Of a DNA stretch of 64,000 bases, positions 1 to 11,538 are shown in pieces. The notes beneath the pieces were generated by a model that was not told the origin of the DNA, searched no databases, and was given only the letters and a program-made list of their open reading frames with translations. This stretch comes from Vombatus ursinus (lineage: Eukaryota; Chordata; Mammalia; Diprotodontia; Vombatidae). The position numbers and the translations under genes are program-made. Within the stretch, counting starts at the first letter, position 1. Every line of letters begins with the position of its first letter. The stretch spans positions 90,194,706 through 90,258,705 of the forward strand of contig NW_020954590.1 of assembly GCF_900497805.2 (NCBI RefSeq), written 5' to 3'.

Positions 1-835
1 ACAGCCCAATTAATCCCATGACTCAACCCTGAGAAAACAGGAGGAGAAAAGGTTATAGGTTGTCTTTTAGGCAGGTGCTTCCAATCATTTTGAAAAAATG
101 GTATTACCAATAAGTTCCAAATGGACACATAATCTAAATATAAAAAGTCATATCATAGAGAAACTAGAGAATCAGGGAAAGAGGTACCTTTTATGACTAT
201 GGATAGGGGAAACGTTCTTGACAAAACAATGGATATAAAGGATGACAGTAAATTAAATGACCCATATTGATTACATAAAATTGAAAAAGTTTTACTAGAA
301 CAAACGAATACAGTTATAAGAGGATCAATGAACTGGGAAAATGTTTTTGCAGCAAATTTTTCCGGCAGAGGTCTGATATCTGTATATCTATATCTAGGGA
401 ATTAATGCAGTTATATGTGTATACATATAATATATATATATATATATGTATGATATATACCTATAAATGTTTTATATCACCTGTCTCTTGATCATATTAT
501 GTTTAAAATACTAATATCCAAGATATATAGGTAATTGGTACACACACACACAGACACAGGTACATATATATATATTTATATGAATATATGTATCTATGTG
601 TGTTATATGTCATTTATCTATATATAATTTATCTCTTGTTTATATATATACATACACATATATAGAATATATATACACTATACATATGTGCACATATTTA
701 TGTGAAAAATAGATAAATGATCAAAGGATATGAACATGCAGTTCTCAAAAGAAGGCAAGGTATGAACAACCAAATGAAAAAATGTTCCAAGTCACAAGTA
801 AGAAGACAAATACACATCTTAGTAACTGTGAAGAA
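1..835 (+). mobile_element. L1 LINE, 3' part (left piece)
   Basis: Degenerate L1 sequence in the sense orientation. A stretch near 270-370 resembles the end of L1 ORF2 (an 'IEKVLL...NWENVFAANFS' type reading). 712-800 (ATAAATGATCAAAGGATATG) matches the 3' region typical of marsupial L1s. The same element resumes at 1424 after a solo LTR. An AT-rich microsatellite has expanded inside it. Family assignment is from memory of marsupial L1 3' ends. Confidence 0.7.
413..700. repeat. AT/AC-rich microsatellite
   Basis: Runs of TA, TATG and CA steps with interruptions. Simple repeat expansion inside the L1 fragment. No coding or regulatory content is visible. Confidence 0.85.
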
Positions 836-1423
836 TGCTAACAGTTTAGTTCCCACAGAATTGATAAGAAAAGAGGACAGGGGGAGATTAGGTTATTGAT
901 TAATTGATTTCTTGGTTTATTGGTTTACACAAATACATAAACAAGATAAGGGAGTGAATGGGATAATGTAGGGTGAAGCCCCCTCAGGGAAATGAACTAA
1001 CTCCAACCTCAGTTACTTTTCATACTTATAACTGTTGTGAGACTGCACCCAGATGCCTTGCAGCACATTCTGGCTAAACTGGATGTTCCATGTGGCTAAA
1101 CCGGATGTTCTGGTTGTGCAAAGAGACCACTCCCCTCTAACTTGTTTTGAACTTCCTTCCATAGAAGTTAGAATTCCGCGAATAGATTGTGCCCCTAATA
1201 TACCCAGCCAATGGGTTGAGGGGAAGGAGTTTAGGATGGGGACATTGGGGATAGGGTCTATATATTCTGCTTTACAAGACACTCAGACACACACTCTGTC
1301 TGGAGCCATCTTGAGCTAATGCTGGGTGTGTCCTTTCTCATAAGAAAGGAATAAAACTTCTTTTTGCCTTTCTTAAGAAAAAGTCTCTGATTTGATCATT
1401 TTGGGGGTCACAAACACCCCACA
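836..1423 (+). mobile_element. Solo LTR of an endogenous retrovirus (ERV1-like fossil)
   Basis: About 588 bp sitting inside the L1 fragment. It carries a TATA-like CTATATAT near 1259, a polyadenylation signal AATAAA at 1350-1355, and ends in CACA. The bases GAAT flank it on both sides (833-836 and 1424-1427), consistent with a 4-bp target duplication with one base of ambiguity at the left edge. The L1 sequence reads continuously across the insertion. No internal retroviral region is present, so this is a solo LTR. Subfamily not assigned. Confidence 0.75.
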
Positions 1424-1925
1424 GAATAACTCTAAGCTTACTCGTTTTACCCATTAAACTGACAGATGGCAAAAAAGAAAAATTACAATAAATGGAGGAA
1501 ATGTGGGAGGACAGACACACAAATGCACAGTTGGAGCTTTGATTTGATCAAACCATTCTAGAAAATAATGAAAGTCACTGAGTATACTCTTTGACCAAGC
1601 AATATCACTATGATGTGTATACCCCAAAGATATCAAAGAAAAAGGGAAAGGCCCTTAATGCCCAAAAATATTTATAACAGCACTTTTTGTTGTAGCAAAG
1701 AACTTGAAACATAGGGGTTATTTATTAATTGGGAAATGGTTAAACAAATGAATATAATTAAATATAGTGTGGAATATTATTATGCCATAAGAAATTACAG
1801 AACAGATGGATTCAGAGAAACAATGGTAAAACTGTTATGAATTGATGCAGAATGAAGTGAATAGTACCTGGATAGCAATGTAAACAATTAATAGAATATT
1901 GTCAAGGAAAACAATTGGATAAGCG
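1424..1925 (+). mobile_element. L1 LINE, 3' part (right piece)
   Basis: Continuation of the L1 at 1-835. It contains marsupial L1 3'-end landmarks: a 'CTTTGACCAAGCAATATCAC' segment near 1590, 'AAAAATATTTATAACAGCAC' near 1664, and 'AATTGATGCAGAATGAAGTG' near 1840. Strongly diverged. Confidence 0.8.
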
Positions 1926-2110
1926 AATGAATGGGTGCTTATTAAGCACTTACTATGCACCAAGGATTGTGCTAAGTGCTGAAGCTATAATTAGAAAAAG
2001 TGAAAGAGGTCTTCTTGTTCTCAAGGAGTTCTCACTGTAACTGGGGAGACAACACGTAAAAGAACATTCAGCTGCAGAACAGATGGGGAAAGTGAGGAAT
2101 TCCTAGCGGT
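1926..2110 (-). mobile_element. L2 LINE 3' tail, antisense
   Basis: Reads AAGCACTTACTATGCACCAA followed by GTGCTAAGTGCTG. This is the reverse complement of the L2/MIR 3' tail, followed by L2 3' UTR in reverse. Confidence 0.7.
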
Positions 2111-2728
2111 TTATTAGTGTGGTCGATGTAAGGACCCATATTTCCTTAGGTTCCTGGGAGAGATTTGGGAATTACGGTCAATGCAATGAGCAATTAAGAC
2201 TCCAGAAAAACTGATGGCGAATCATGCTTTGGTGAAGAATAAGACATGCATTTTCAGATATGACCAATGTATGGTTTTGATTTGCGTGATTATATAATTT
2301 GTAACAAGAGAAGAGGTTTTTTTGTGAGGGGGAGAGTTTGCAGCATGTGAGGAGGTAGTGATAGCGATAAAAAGTAAAGTGGTTGAATGAATCATTAGAA
2401 AATAAATAGAAGAGAGCAGAAGAAAGTTCAGAAGAGGATATAGACAAATAAGGCAGTGTTGAAACTTTATGTTAAATTTGAAATAATGCAAAAAAGCCAA
2501 AACTGAATGTAGTGTGGATGAACAGTTTCATGCACAGACATTTCTTCTGTTCTTTTCCCCCTTTTAATCAGGAAACATTTGAGTTTGCCAGATGCATAGT
2601 AATAAAAAGGAAGGGATAAGGATAAGGACTACTTTGGTATAGTGCAGGCCCATACAACCTGTGGGGCCGCTTGCTGCATGCCAAAGAATTTTCTTTACAT
2701 ACAAGGGATGTTTTTCCTGTACATTGTT

Positions 2729-2889
2729 TTTATTTTTATTTTTTTTTGCTTTTTGACTAGGCAGTGGGGTTAAGTGACTTGCCCAGGGTCACACAGCTAG
2801 TAAGTGTCAAGTGTCTGAGGCTAGATTTGAACTCAGGTTCTCCTGACTCTATGGCTGGAGTTCTATGTACTGTGCTGCCTAGCTGCCCC
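2729..2889 (-). mobile_element. tRNA-derived marsupial SINE (outer copy)
   Basis: Reverse complement of the GGCAGCTAGGTGG...CAAGTCACTTAACCC SINE with its A tail seen as poly-T near 2729-2747. It abuts a second copy of the same family. A 9-bp duplication TACATTGTT (2720-2728 and 3027-3035) flanks the pair, not each copy. Confidence 0.9.
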
Positions 2890-3023
2890 AGGATTCTTTT
2901 TTTGCTTGACTTGTCCTGGGTCACACAGCTACATAAGTATTATGTGTCTGAGGCTAGATTTGAACTCAGGTCCTCCTTATTCGAGGGCCAGTGCTCTATC
3001 CACTGCGCCACCTAGCTGCCCCC
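2890..3023 (-). mobile_element. tRNA-derived marsupial SINE (inner copy)
   Basis: Second copy, same orientation, ending in CCACCTAGCTGCCCCC. Its tail side joins directly to the outer copy, so the pair looks like a dimer or an insertion into the first copy's tail. Confidence 0.9.
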
Positions 3024-3244
3024 CTCTACATTGTTCTCAGGCCTTCCAAAATCGTTTGGCTTTCATTTAGTGCCCGAGGGCCATAAGCACTGTGGGCCAC
3101 AGGTTGTGCAGGTCTGGTATAGTGAACTCTAGGATAGGAAACTCTTTCTCCCAATGCAGAGCTATACCTTCTTTGCAAAATAAGAGCTTTATGAGTTGTC
3201 TAGGGCACTGAGAGTTCCATTGCCAGAATGTGGGGGGAAAGGGA

Positions 3245-3515
3245 AGGGAATAACATTTATGTAGTTCCTACTGTGTGCCAGGTACTGTACTAAGAACTTT
3301 TTTTAAAACAAATATTATCTCATCTGATCCTCATAACAACCCTATGAGGGAGGTAACAATTATTAGCTACATTTTTCAGCTGAGGAAAATTAGCAAACAC
3401 AGGTTAAGTGATTTCTGCAGAGTCACAGAGCTAGTATCTGAGGCTGGATTGAATTCAGATCTTCTTGACCCCAGGTCCAGTGGTCTCTAAATTGCGTTAC
3501 TAGCTACCTCTGAAA
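3245..3515 (-). mobile_element. MIR/THER1 CORE-SINE, antisense
   Basis: Contains the reverse-complement MIR body: a TATTATCTCATCTGATCCTC region, a gapped GAGGAAAAT...GGTTAAGTGATTT region, and TCACAGAGCTAGTATCTGAG. Old and diverged. Confidence 0.8.
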
Positions 3516-3659
3516 TGTCATAGTTAGGCCTTGAACCTAGGTCTTTCTGACTTCATGGTCAGCTCCCTTATCTGCTACACCTCTTTGCTTCTATATTGAT
3601 TGGAAGGAAAGGAAGATAGAATTAAAACAAAAACAAAACATCCTAGTATATAGTCTGAT

Positions 3660-3860
3660 AAGAACTGGGCTAGATCTGGAGTCAGAGGGGAACATGGCTT
3701 CAGTACTGGATCTAATATGTACAAGCCACATGGTTTTGGGCAAGTTACTCAATAATTCTGAATTTCAATTTTTTTACCTTTAAAATGAGGATAACAATAC
3801 CAGCCCTATGTACCTCACAAAACTGTTATTGAAGACTGTCTTTTGTAAACCTTAATGTAA
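3660..3860 (+). mobile_element. MIR/THER1 CORE-SINE
   Basis: Sense MIR-type body with GGGCAAGTTACTCAATAATT, AAAATGAGGATAACAATACC and a TTGTAAACCTTAATGT end. Confidence 0.75.
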
Positions 3861-3861
3861 A

Positions 3862-3975
3862 CACTTATGTGTGTATATAAACACATATATATACATATAC
3901 ACATATACACACATACTCTCTCTATATATGTACCTCTGTGTTCATGTATGTGTGTTTGTGTATATAAATATATGA
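3862..3975. repeat. TG/TA microsatellite
   Basis: Alternating TATG, CACATA and TGTG steps. Simple repeat immediately after the MIR end. Confidence 0.85.
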
Positions 3976-4289
3976 TATTTATAAGAATTGAATTGTTATT
4001 ATCCTTTATCTCCAGTGTGGAGTGAGAAATAGCAAATAAGTTCTTGCTGTTGGACAGTGACAAAGGTTGACCTTTTAATTGTTTTAAAGTTTAATTGTTT
4101 ATTTGTTCAATTGTTTCATTTAAAGTGTGAATTCATCAAACATCAGACACACTCATATTCCTCTATAGTCATAAACACATTCTACAGCCAAGTATATTTT
4201 TCTTGTCCTATATTAGGACTTAGCCACAGACTACCTCTTTCCAGAATTTAAAATTCAGTATATTGGAATGTTTAATTTAATTTTGCCAT

Positions 4290-4600
4290 TGCCTCATCAT
4301 TTAAAAGTATCTTTTGTTTTTACATTGACTAGTTTGCTTGTACACCTCCCCTCCACTCCAAAAAAAGTCATCTCTTAAAAACAATTTTCTAAAAACTAAA
4401 ATAGTGAAAAAAAAATAGAAAAACCAGCAAAACACATGGGGAAAAAAAAAGCTGATGCAATATGCAATGTTCTCTACTTCTGTACCCTACCCTGCACCAC
4501 TATGCCCACTCCACCCCTCCCTTTTGTAAAGGGAGGGATTGTGCTTCACTATCTTGCCATTGCATTTCCTCACTGACAAGACCTAAAAGTCAGGGAAGTA
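4290..4600 (-). mobile_element. Possible L1 3' UTR remnant
   Basis: A-rich segments, then 'GCAATATGCAATGTTCTCTA' and pyrimidine-rich CTACCCTGCACC sequence. The arrangement resembles reverse-oriented marsupial L1 3' UTRs. Only partial similarity is remembered, so this is a weak call. Confidence 0.35.
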
Positions 4601-5454
4601 TTATGTGCATTGTAGGATAAATGTATCACTTTGCTGCTGACATTAGGTTCTACTGTGCTAGTCTGTGCAATAGAGAATCAGATTTTATAACTCAGAGAAC
4701 TTGAACTAGAAGTAGCACATTTGCTATAGTTACTGCCTTCCTCAGAATGTGATGAGATTTTATAGCTGATCTGGAAGGCAAATTAAGTAGTTTCTTTGAT
4801 GAAAATCTGCTGTGGGTATTAAGGCAATTTGCTGGTTTTGACGGTTTTAAAAGTGTGTTGTATCAAAAAAAAAGTGGGTTGCATCTCTAAAAAGATTATA
4901 GTTTTTAAACAGTGGACACAATCTCTTTAGATGTTGTCCAATACAGAAGTAAAAATTCAGACATTAAAAATGTGTGTATATGTGTAGATAGATTTTTTTT
5001 TTTTTCTGGAAAGCAGTCTTGTTTAGCAGAACTAAATAAGCTTCATGAATATTCTGTTGTCAGGATAGTAGTCAGCCAATTTCTATGGAAATGAGTTTAT
5101 TAAAGGCATTTTTGCTTCGTTCTATTTGATTCATTGTACAAGTTTTCAATTTATTTCCCCTTTTATTGTCTCATTGGTTTGACACTTGATAGGATTTGAT
5201 AAAATTTGTTTCCCAGAAATTCACTTGAATTTAGTATTTCTCTTCCCATTGCCTTTTAAAAATATTTCATTGTAACCAACCTCAAAAATGAATGCTATGC
5301 TCATCAGAAAATGAATCAAGTTTTAATGATTATAGGATGGTCTGGGGAATTTTTTTTGCATTAATGTATACATTCTTCTTAGAGGCATTATGTTCATTGA
5401 ATATAATGTAAAAACAGGCAAGTATAAAAGAAGAAAAATTGAAGAAAGAGTGTA

Positions 5455-6075
5455 TTCTAATTTGGGGTAAGGAAATTTGAATCAGGGAAGACTTTGGATA
5501 GGAAATGGTAATTGAACTGAACCTTCAAGGAAAATAAGAATACTGAGAGGCTGAGATGAAAAGGGAATGCACTCCAGGCATGGGGAAAGGCTGACAAAAA
5601 TGCCCAGGAGTAGGATACATGTTTAGGGAATGAGTAATAGCCTAGTTTGTCTGGAATCTGGAGTTCATGAATAGGAACAACCCCGAAAAAAATGCTAAGA
5701 TAAAGGTAGTTGTAAGCTAGAATGTGGAGGATGTTAAATATTAACAACAAGGAGTTTGTCACAGAGGCCAGGGGAAGTCACTCAAGGTTTGTAAGCCAGG
5801 GAGGGACAAAGTCAGGTCAGTACTTTAGGAAGATTATTTTTGATGGTAGAAGATTGGTAAGTAAAGGGACATCAGGTCCTGTAAAGTTTTTCAAATTTTT
5901 TTCAAGGTAGTGAAGACCAGTGCATGTTTGAAGGTAGTGGGGAAAAAACTGATGGTGAGGAAGAAATTAGAGATGCTGAACAGAAGAGGATATTAATTAG
6001 AGTCTTCAGGATTTTTGCCTGAATGGAGATGAAGTGGGGAAAATGAGCTAGAGAAAGGGGAGGGACAAGGAAGAA
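5455..6075 (-). mobile_element. L2 LINE, antisense
   Basis: Contains 'GGGAATGCACTCCAGGCATG' and 'TCAGGTCAGTACTTTAGGAA', reverse complements of the L2 ORF end and 3' UTR. Heavily diverged. Short open frames here are remnants of this element or chance. Confidence 0.65.
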
Positions 6076-6344
6076 CTTTAAATTTATCTGCTTCACAGAT
6101 CTGTAATAAACACCATAAAATTAACTCCATAATAAAATCAAATTAGGTGTTTTTTTCAAAGTTAAAATTATGTGATCATAATAAAAATACGACTGCAAAA
6201 AAAAAGGAGTTGGAGGATAATAAAATGAAGTAAAAGTCTGCTCAGTGGGCTATGTTAGAGTTATAGCTTAAAGTTAGTCTTTATAACTTAATTGAGAAGA
6301 ACACAGAGTAAAGTGCTTTTGACTAAAAGTATCCTTAAAGTATT

Positions 6345-7160
6345 TTGGAGCAGGAGTTCTTAAACTCTTTGTGTCATATACCCAGATCCATTTGGCAGTC
6401 TGATGGGAGTTTATGGTTCTGATGTGGTTTAGGGGTTCAGGAGTGCTGGGACCCCAAAATCACAGCACATGGGTCCTGCCCGAAAGAATTCTACCCAAGC
6501 CTTCTTTCAGCCAAAGACAAGGTTTATTAGAACATCCGTCATATTGGGCAGACTCTTAAGGAGTCTGAACATGGGTAAGCAGTGGCCAGATTATAAGAAT
6601 CTGAGCAGTGGCTAGATTATAAGAATCTAAGCTATGGCTAGATTTTAAGAATCTAAGCATCTTAATGGAGACAAGATGGACCATATATACAGAAAGACTG
6701 TGGGAGGGACCTAGGAGTGGCCAGTAAGTTTGGGGTGACTGGAGGAGGGGTCTAAGGAGATCTGGATGGGAGTGGCCAGTAAGCTGGGGTGAACAGAACT
6801 CCTGGGACCTGGACCTCATGGCCAAGGGAGAATGGAGCCTAGCTAAGATTAAGTGTGGGAAATGGCCAGGGGCCATAGGGAGGTAAAACAATGGAGGGGA
6901 GATTGGGTGTAGCCACAATGAAAGGCCAGTTGATGGGATTATAGCCTCAGGGGAATGTCAAAGATTTGGCCATGTGGGAAAGTCCAGGGTTTTTCCTTTC
7001 TGGGGTCCAGATTCCAACCCCATCAGTTCTCTTCTCAGAATGTTTTACAATGCATAAAATAGAATATATAGGATTACAAAGCAAGCCAATTATTTTTGAA
7101 ATAGAGTTGTAAAATTATTAAAATGGTAAATTCATGGATTCTAGGTTACAAACCTCTGAT
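6345..7160 (+). mobile_element. hAT-type DNA transposon remnant, split by an LTR
   Basis: The left part (6345-6419: AGGAGTTCTTAAACTC, then 'CATTTGGCAGTCTG') and right part (7026-7160: 'CTTCTCAGAATG', then 'GCATAAAATAGAATATATAG') form one element when the LTR is set aside. A second copy lies in reverse at 45065-45865. The GGGTTCTTAAC-type ends suggest a non-autonomous hAT family. Family name not assigned. Confidence 0.55.
6420..7025 (-). mobile_element. Solo LTR of an endogenous retrovirus (ERV1-like fossil)
   Basis: A 606-bp unit with inverted ends TGATGTGG and CCCCATCA, flanked by GTTC on both sides (6416-6419 and 7026-7029). That is the 4-bp duplication typical of ERV1-type integration. 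On the - strand a polyadenylation signal AATAAACC lies near 6525. Short internal repeats of GGCTAGATTATAAGAATCT occur at 6580-6655. No internal region, so a solo LTR. It sits inside the hAT remnant and is therefore younger than it. Confidence 0.75.
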
Positions 7161-8015
7161 TTACAAGGATTGATGACTATTTACGGAAGGAATCTGTGAA
7201 TCATCTCTTCATGATGTTTAGTTAGAAAGTTGAAATTACTATTTTCTACTCATTGCATCTTAAAGATTCTATGATCTTCTTGTTTTGTTTCATTCAAGAA
7301 AAGTTAGGCCAATGGATAAATAATGAGAGAGAGGGCAATAAATTGAGATTAATTACTTTATTTTGTTTCCCTGTTTATAGGATAAATGTGATGGTGATCA
7401 TCCCTGGATAGGTTTGCCTCTGATAGAAATAACTGCATTCTGTAGTAAGCACTTGAGTGAGAATAACATGCTATGTAGGTTTTGGAAGTGACTGGTTTCT
7501 TGTGACAGAGAAAATATAATTGACTTAGCTTGGTGGACTTTCCCATCAGATTTTTTTTTCTTTCATCATAGTGCTTTTCTGAAATTATCTGCTTGAGTGT
7601 AAATTCCTGAATAGCACAATAGCTTTTGGCACAGTAATTCTCTCCTCCCAGCAAACTGGCACACAAATCTATCAGCATATCTACAATGTACAAAACAATA
7701 TTTGTATGACAAAGGGGGAAAAAAGCACCCTGCTGAATGGTGATAGAATTCAACAGTGCATTCAATTAGTTATACTTACAAATGCTTCCTTCCCAGAAAT
7801 ACTGATTGTTCCATCTGTCCACCAGCTTAGCCCATAAAACACAAACTGGCTAGCACAAATCACTGGATGAATAGAATTTTTTTTGGGAAATTTGCCACTT
7901 CATGATAAAATATACTTAAAATATTTATAAAAACTTATTCTGTTTCTCTTTTCTAAGGATATCAAAGGAATTCGCAAGTATAAATTATAGCACTTTCCTA
8001 TTATAACTGAGGAGC
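7161..8015. other. Intron 1 sequence without recognised features
   Basis: No repeat family or conserved coding signal recognised. A 135-codon open frame on the - strand (7358-7765) has no recognisable domain and is treated as chance. Confidence 0.5.
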
Positions 8016-8019
8016 CCAA

Positions 8020-8155
8020 TTCAATTCAATCCAAGAAATATATGTTGAGCACCTACTCTGTTCACAAGCTTGAGATAGATTCTCAGGATACAATGATAAA
8101 ATGCCTGCTATCAGAGATCTTACAATCTCTTGTGGGGTAAGAGTGGGGAACCAGG
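8020..8155 (-). mobile_element. L2 LINE 3' tail, antisense
   Basis: 'TTGAGCACCTACTCTGTTCA' followed by 'CAGAGATCTTACAATCTCTT', the reversed L2 tail. Confidence 0.65.
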
Positions 8156-8164
8156 TATATACAC

Positions 8165-8350
8165 AAATATCAATATTATTTTGCATTAGTGTGATATGGA
8201 GGAGAGAGCATTGGATTTGCAATTAGAAAACTTGTGTGACTTGGGATAAATCACCTAAACTTTTGAACCTATAAAATGAGACTAGATGTTAAAATGAAAA
8301 ATTATAATAGATACTCTCTAAAGTCCTTTCTGACTTTTAAGTTATGTGGT
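8165..8350 (+). mobile_element. MIR-type SINE remnant
   Basis: 'AGAGAGCATTGGATTTGCAA', 'TGACTTGGGATAAATCACCT' and a 'CCTTTCTGACTTTTAAGTTA' end are diverged versions of marsupial MIR-like SINE blocks. Confidence 0.6.
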
Positions 8351-8389
8351 TATCTGGTTAGGGCAAAAGATTAGGAATGCAAATGAGAG

Positions 8390-9180
8390 AATTGGGCAAA
8401 ATGTTATGAAATATTTGAAGAAAGAAAGAATATTTTGAGTGAGGCCCAATCAAGGAAGATGTCAAAGATTTTAATAGACAGAAATAGTTGTAGGAATAAT
8501 CAGTTCCAGATATGGAGAATTATATAAGTTAAGACTTGAGATATTGTTGAGAAGCATGATAACAAGGGAACATAAAGTATATGAAGGGGGAAAGATCAAG
8601 CTAGAAAGAAAAAGGTGGAGTCAGATTGTAGATGGCCTTGCATGCCAGTTAGGAGTTTATATTTAATCAATGGCAATGGGAGCTGCTATAATTATCTTTA
8701 GAGCAGATAAATGAGAGGTGTATTAATAAGGTTATTTGGGTAGTAGTGTAAGCATGGTTTTGAAAGAAGGAGAAATTAGAGCCAGGATTAACAGTTAGGA
8801 GACTGTTCTTTAAGTGTAGGAAAGGGGTTCAGAAGATATTAAGGATGTAAGTGGACTTAGTGGAAAGGGGTCATATGGGAGATATTGCAGAGGTAGAATT
8901 GATAGAACTTTATTAACTGAGCACATGAGATAAGGAATAGGGAAAATAAATGACCAAGATTTGAAGACTGGTTCATTGATTGGAGGTAGAGCTATTAACA
9001 GAAATAAGGAAGTTGAGGAAAGGAAAATTATTTTGTGGGCACATGGTGAGCTCAGTTTGGGACATGTTAAGTTTGAGGGGCCAATGGGAGAACAATATTC
9101 TATAGGCAGTGGAATTTTCAGTAGAGTAACATGAAGCATAAAATCACCGAATTTCAGACATAGGACAAATTGTATGGGAT
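8390..9180 (-). mobile_element. L2 LINE ORF2 fragment, antisense
   Basis: Positions 8580-8660 (GTAGATGGCCTTGCATGCCA) and 9050-9080 ('GGGACATGTTAAGTTTGAGG') are reversed L2 reverse-transcriptase C-terminal coding sequence. The - strand reading includes 'SNLTCPKLSS', comparable to the L2 'LNMSKTE' block. Degenerate. Confidence 0.7.
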
Positions 9181-9380
9181 TAAGGGATGGATTGGAGAGA
9201 AAGTGGAAGCAGTGAATTTAAACTACTGTTTCCTGAAGCATGGAAGTTCAGGACAGATGAAAGGTTGTTAACATGGTAGCAGAGTCAATGGAAGAGTCAA
9301 TAAAGGGTAGAAGAGACCTGAACATTTCTGTAGACATTAGAATAAAGAGCTAAAAGAGCGGGGTATGTGAAAGAGAAGGG

Positions 9381-9845
9381 AAGGTCACTTTATTTAGGCA
9401 AAAGGTCCAGGGGGTTTGGGTGGTAAAAATAATCTTGGCCCGACCTCTTCTGGGGACTGGGTTTCCTCCCTCTCCTTCTCACAATTATTGGTCCATCTCT
9501 CCCACCCCAGGAAGTTATTCTAGGGAAATTGCTACCTATAGAGTTGCTAAATATAGAAATTAGTTATAATTGCTTTGGTAGCTGCTGACATGCTTCTTGG
9601 GTATCCAGGAAGGGGAAGATGCCAGATAACTTTTGAGATTTCTCAGTATCCTATTTGTACCAAAGGGAAGAAGGCACAAGTGGGAGATGGCCTCATTACC
9701 AGCAAAGGGTTAACTAGGAGGTCATGAGCTTCCTAATGGGAGAGATCATAGTGGCACCTAATTCACAGGGTTATTGTGAAGACAAAATGAGAAAGTATTA
9801 CAAATTCTTTTTAAAAGCATTCTTAAAAATCTCATAGCACTATAT
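9381..9845. other. Unassigned intron 1 segment
   Basis: Mixed base composition with purine and pyrimidine blocks. It has a reversed AATAAA-like signal near 9390 and could be an old LTR or unique sequence. I cannot assign it. Confidence 0.3.
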
Positions 9846-9894
9846 AATTATTATTATTATTGTTGCTGTTGCTGAGTTGCTGTTATTGTTATTT

Positions 9895-9936
<42 letters not shown>

Positions 9937-9975
9937 CTGCTGCTGCTTCTGCTACTACTGCTACTACAACTACAA
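9846..9975. repeat. (TTA)n/(CTA)n trinucleotide repeat
   Basis: Interrupted ATT/GTT steps followed by a long uninterrupted CTA run near 9895-9933 and degenerate CTG/CTA units. A polymorphic microsatellite candidate. Confidence 0.95.
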
Positions 9976-9984
9976 CACATGATC

Positions 9985-10290
9985 TATACTGAGTTGATGG
10001 AAGGAGAATAAGGCTCTAGCAGCTGGGGCTGGAGGTAATTGGGAGTCTGAAGTTTTGAATAGGGATATAATGTGGTTATATCTATACTTTAGAAAAATCA
10101 TTTTGGCAGCTAAGTGAAGGATGGATTGGAGGATAGAGTTGAGATTGGGGGACCAATTAGAAGGCAATTGCAAGGCAATTGGGGAAGAGATTAGAGCCTG
10201 AACTAAGATGGTGGCCATTTGAGAAAAGAGAGAAGGGGACATACTACAGAGATGTTATGAAGGTGAGATTTAGCAATAGGCTTAATATAG
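9985..10290 (-). mobile_element. L2 LINE ORF2 fragment, antisense
   Basis: The - strand reading holds 'TILVQALISS' and 'NSILQSILHLAAKMI'. These correspond to the L2 reverse-transcriptase C-terminal blocks normally read TLVQALITS and LQSILNAAAR. Clear L2 homology. Confidence 0.8.
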
Positions 10291-11322
10291 GGAATGAGAG
10301 AGAATTAAAAAGAAAGAAAAACATTGACAACAAGCTAGAGTACCCCATGTATGATACTTTTCCCCCTACCCTTAGTTAACAGATTTTAGCCAGCAATGGG
10401 GTAGACTTTGGTGGCAAGCATTTTTTCTCATTATTATTCTAATATATCTAGGAATAGCAGATGTCTCGTCTTTAACAATTGTGGTGACCAGAAGAGAACT
10501 ATTACTTCCTTCATTCAGTGGTTCTTGTGAGCCCCAAGAAATACAGTAAAAATATCAGTGTCAAATGATTCTAGAGGAAATGGTTCTGATGTCTTGGAAT
10601 CTTGGAACACTTTCAAAGCTGATCATCATAGGGAAGCCATACTGGCCCATTTGTACTCTGGATCTGTTTAAAAATTAAAAACAAACAATGTGTATGAGTA
10701 TGTGCATAACTGTTCCAGTTTTGTTTAATCTAATAGAGAATTATGGTAGGATAGAGGACTGGCTTCCAGGCAATTCTCTTAAACTAAATTATAGACAGTT
10801 GCCAATCCATTAATGGAGAGAATTTACACACTGGGAGTTTCTTACCTCAATAAAATCACAGGTTGAGGTAAAAAAAAAGATTTCCTGAAGAAAATATTAT
10901 ATAAGGGAATAGATTCTGAATGAGTAAATCTTTAACAAGAAATCTTTGGTTTTTGAAAGAACTATTTGCAGAGGACAACTGCTCTGTCATGCTATCCTAG
11001 TTATTCTCTGTATTTATTTTGTTCAAAAACAAAATTCAATTTAAAGATTTTTTTTTGGTAAGATCTCTCCCTCCCCACCCAAATTAAGTATGAAATACAT
11101 GGTTTAGATAAAAACAGTCCTTGCCCTCATGGAGCTTACAGTCTAGGTGGACAGTGGTCCACAGTGGTGTTTGGAGTGTCATGCTTTATGAATGAGTAAA
11201 TTTCAAAATTCAATTCAATTTAATCAGTGTTTTAAAAATGTATTAAATTTCTTTAAATGGCTCTTTCACTTTTTATGACTTTGTCTCCACTCCAAGAAAA
11301 TGCGTTTCTTCAATAAAATTGT

Positions 11323-11325
<3 letters not shown>

Positions 11326-11368
<43 letters not shown>

Positions 11369-11379
11369 TACACACACAC
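11326..11379. repeat. (CA)n microsatellite
   Basis: Long CA run with two interruptions. Confidence 0.95.
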
Positions 11380-11411
11380 GTGTTATTTAATGCTCTTTTA
11401 AGGTCCTAGGG

Positions 11412-11538
11412 CAGGCGTGGGGAACCTACAGCCTCAAGGCCACATGTGGCCCTCTAGGTCCTCAGGTGCAGTCCTTTGACTGAATCCAAACTTCACAGAA
11501 CAAATCCTGAACCTCAGGCCACAGATTCCCTGCCCCTG
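11412..11538. mobile_element. hAT miniature element with exact 8-bp target duplication
   Basis: 127-bp element with ends CAGGCGTGGGGAACC and ...TTCCCTGCCCCTG. It is flanked by TCCTAGGG on both sides (11404-11411 and 11539-11546), the 8-bp duplication expected of hAT transposition. A longer copy of the same family lies at 35746-35948. No coding capacity. Confidence 0.9.

Noticed and set aside
1053-1319. Open frames on both strands at 1.0-1.3 kb
   Set aside because: They lie within the solo LTR and do not represent a gene.
7358-7765. 135-codon open frame on the - strand as a gene
   Set aside because: No recognisable domain, no splice or promoter context; lengths like this arise by chance in a 64-kb window.
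9846-9975. CRISPR-like or coding trinucleotide array
   Set aside because: A simple CTA microsatellite without spacers or reading-frame context.
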